A DNA stretch of 40,953 nt from NCBI GenBank assembly GCA_003427395.1, contig BFEA01000039.1, positions 225,811 through 266,763 on the forward strand. The letters run 5' to 3'. Positions 40,199 to 40,953 of the stretch are shown piece after piece (within the stretch, counting starts at the first letter, position 1; each line of letters starts with the position of its first letter). Made by a program: the position numbers and the translations under genes. Under the pieces are notes generated by a model. That model ran no database searches, was not told the DNA's origin, and worked only from the letters and a program-made list of their open reading frames with translations. The stretch comes from Chara braunii (Eukaryota > Streptophyta > Charophyceae > Charales > Characeae).

Positions 40199-40688
40199 AC
40201 GCAACGGAAACGAACGAGTGAACAAATGCCATCACATCATTCACCTGAGACCAAAACATTCGTGGGATCTTCAAGCTGATACCCTCGCAATCATACGATT
40301 TTTCAACCTGATACCATCACAATAATACCCAGTGGCCTCTTTTTTCTATGCACTTCAGATCTTTAACGTAGCACTATAAACAAACGGTGTAGGAACCGAC
40401 CTGTTGCTTCAAAGTTCAAACGCAACAGTTATTTCCTTTTGTCTTTTTCTTTCTTTGTCATTTTCTTTTTCTGTTATTTTAGGTCTTTCGGAAAAACACG
40501 TCCTCACGGGCCTCGCTCAATATCCATCCTGGGGAACATCAGTCCACTTCTGCAAAAGCTTCCCGGCACTCCAGTTGGCACACACAGGTTCTGCCTGCTC
40601 GATAAGTGCGAGAGAAATTCCAAACTTCGTTAAGCAACTCCTTGAATGAAGTCCTAGCATGGGGGATTTAGAACTGCGGCCCAAACGT
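40199..40688. other. Probable PP2C intron sequence
   Basis: T/C-rich on the plus strand near 40430-40480. No coding similarity was seen. It is inferred to be intron because it lies upstream of the terminal exon on the minus strand. Confidence 0.45.
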
Positions 40689-40759
40689 GCACAAACGAAC
40701 AGTCCAGACCTGCCATGTTGTCTAAAACACCAACGATCCTCATCATCTATGTTGCACCC
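40689..40759 (+). repeat. 71-bp direct repeat, left copy
   Basis: Identical to 40847-40917 (begins GCACAAACGAACAGTCCAGA). The second copy runs straight into the adapter, so the repeat is probably an assembly artefact. Confidence 0.95.
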
Positions 40760-40821
40760 ACGCGCTACGCGAAGTCCGTCTGGGACCACACCAGAAGCAT
40801 CCGGATCTCTTCCCTCCACAG

Positions 40822-40841
40822 CCCCCCCCCCCCCCCCCCCC
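40822..40841. repeat. C20 homopolymer
   Basis: Twenty consecutive C, just before the duplicated 71-bp segment. Confidence 0.95.
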
Positions 40842-40846
40842 AACGA

Positions 40847-40917
40847 GCACAAACGAACAGTCCAGACCTGCCATGTTGTCTAAAACACCAACGATCCTCA
40901 TCATCTATGTTGCACCC
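40847..40917 (+). repeat. 71-bp direct repeat, right copy
   Basis: Exact copy of 40689-40759. The last base is shared with the adapter start. Confidence 0.95.
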
Positions 40918-40953
40918 TGTCTCTTATACACATCTAGATGTGTATAAGAGACA
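40917..40953. other. Nextera junction adapter at the window end
   Basis: The same junction sequence as at 31105, missing only its final base at the window edge. It marks an untrimmed mate-pair junction, and the real genome probably does not continue this way. Confidence 0.97.

Noticed and set aside
1-40953. Intact retrotransposon (reverse transcriptase, integrase or gag)
   Set aside because: No frame on either strand shows the RT catalytic aspartate box, an integrase zinc finger or a zinc knuckle. Only non-coding or broken repeats were seen.

Overview
This looks like an assembled nuclear scaffold from a large, repeat-rich eukaryotic genome of the plant or green-algal lineage. Four things point there: the last exon of a plant-type PP2C phosphatase; U6 and 18S fragments of eukaryotic type; scraps of plant-type mitochondrial genes (rps3, cob, nad6, rns, rnl) and one plastid matK-like scrap; and abundant microsatellites, minisatellites and long homopolymers. 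The cob, rps3 and matK scraps read like those of streptophytes, so a charophyte-type alga is plausible. The species cannot be fixed from sequence alone. Six single-base N calls and two Nextera-type transposase junction adapters show that this is a draft short-read/mate-pair assembly.

Layout. 1-6.1 kb: a CT microsatellite, a degenerate U6 copy on the minus strand with an A-tail and flanking direct repeats, pyrimidine-rich duplicated sequence, a 5S-rRNA-like pseudogene, then about 3 kb without recognisable content. 6.1-8.1 kb: C/T homopolymers, then a mosaic of mitochondrial shards on the minus strand (nad6 leader, rnl, cob, rns, rps3). 8.1-11.5 kb: pieces of dispersed repeats and an unrecognised ORF with in-frame tandem repeats. 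11.5-12.5 kb: a second mosaic (nad6 start, nuclear 18S piece, matK piece). 13.8-14.1 kb: a foldback/MITE-like element. 14.3-15.0 and 22.7-23.4 kb: two copies of an unclassified dispersed repeat. 17.6-19.5 kb: tandem duplications and a 27-bp motif repeated nine times. 19.5-22.4 kb: AT-rich, with one low-complexity ORF fragment.

From about 24 kb to the end the plus strand is A+C rich, that is T+G rich on the minus strand. This stretch holds many short tandem duplications, a near-perfect 85-bp-arm hairpin (24.7-24.9 kb), a second U6 pseudogene and, at 40.0-40.2 kb on the minus strand, the terminal coding exon of a PP2C gene whose upstream exons lie beyond the window. The strand bias suggests, but does not prove, long intronic or transcribed minus-strand sequence.

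There is no operon-like logic and no intact multi-domain gene. Nearly all ORFs of 60-200 codons look like chance or repeat-derived frames. I found no convincing new biological system. The most interesting items are the two mosaics of joined organelle shards, the U6 copy with retroposition hallmarks, the 24.7-kb hairpin, the foldback element and the nine-copy spaced motif.
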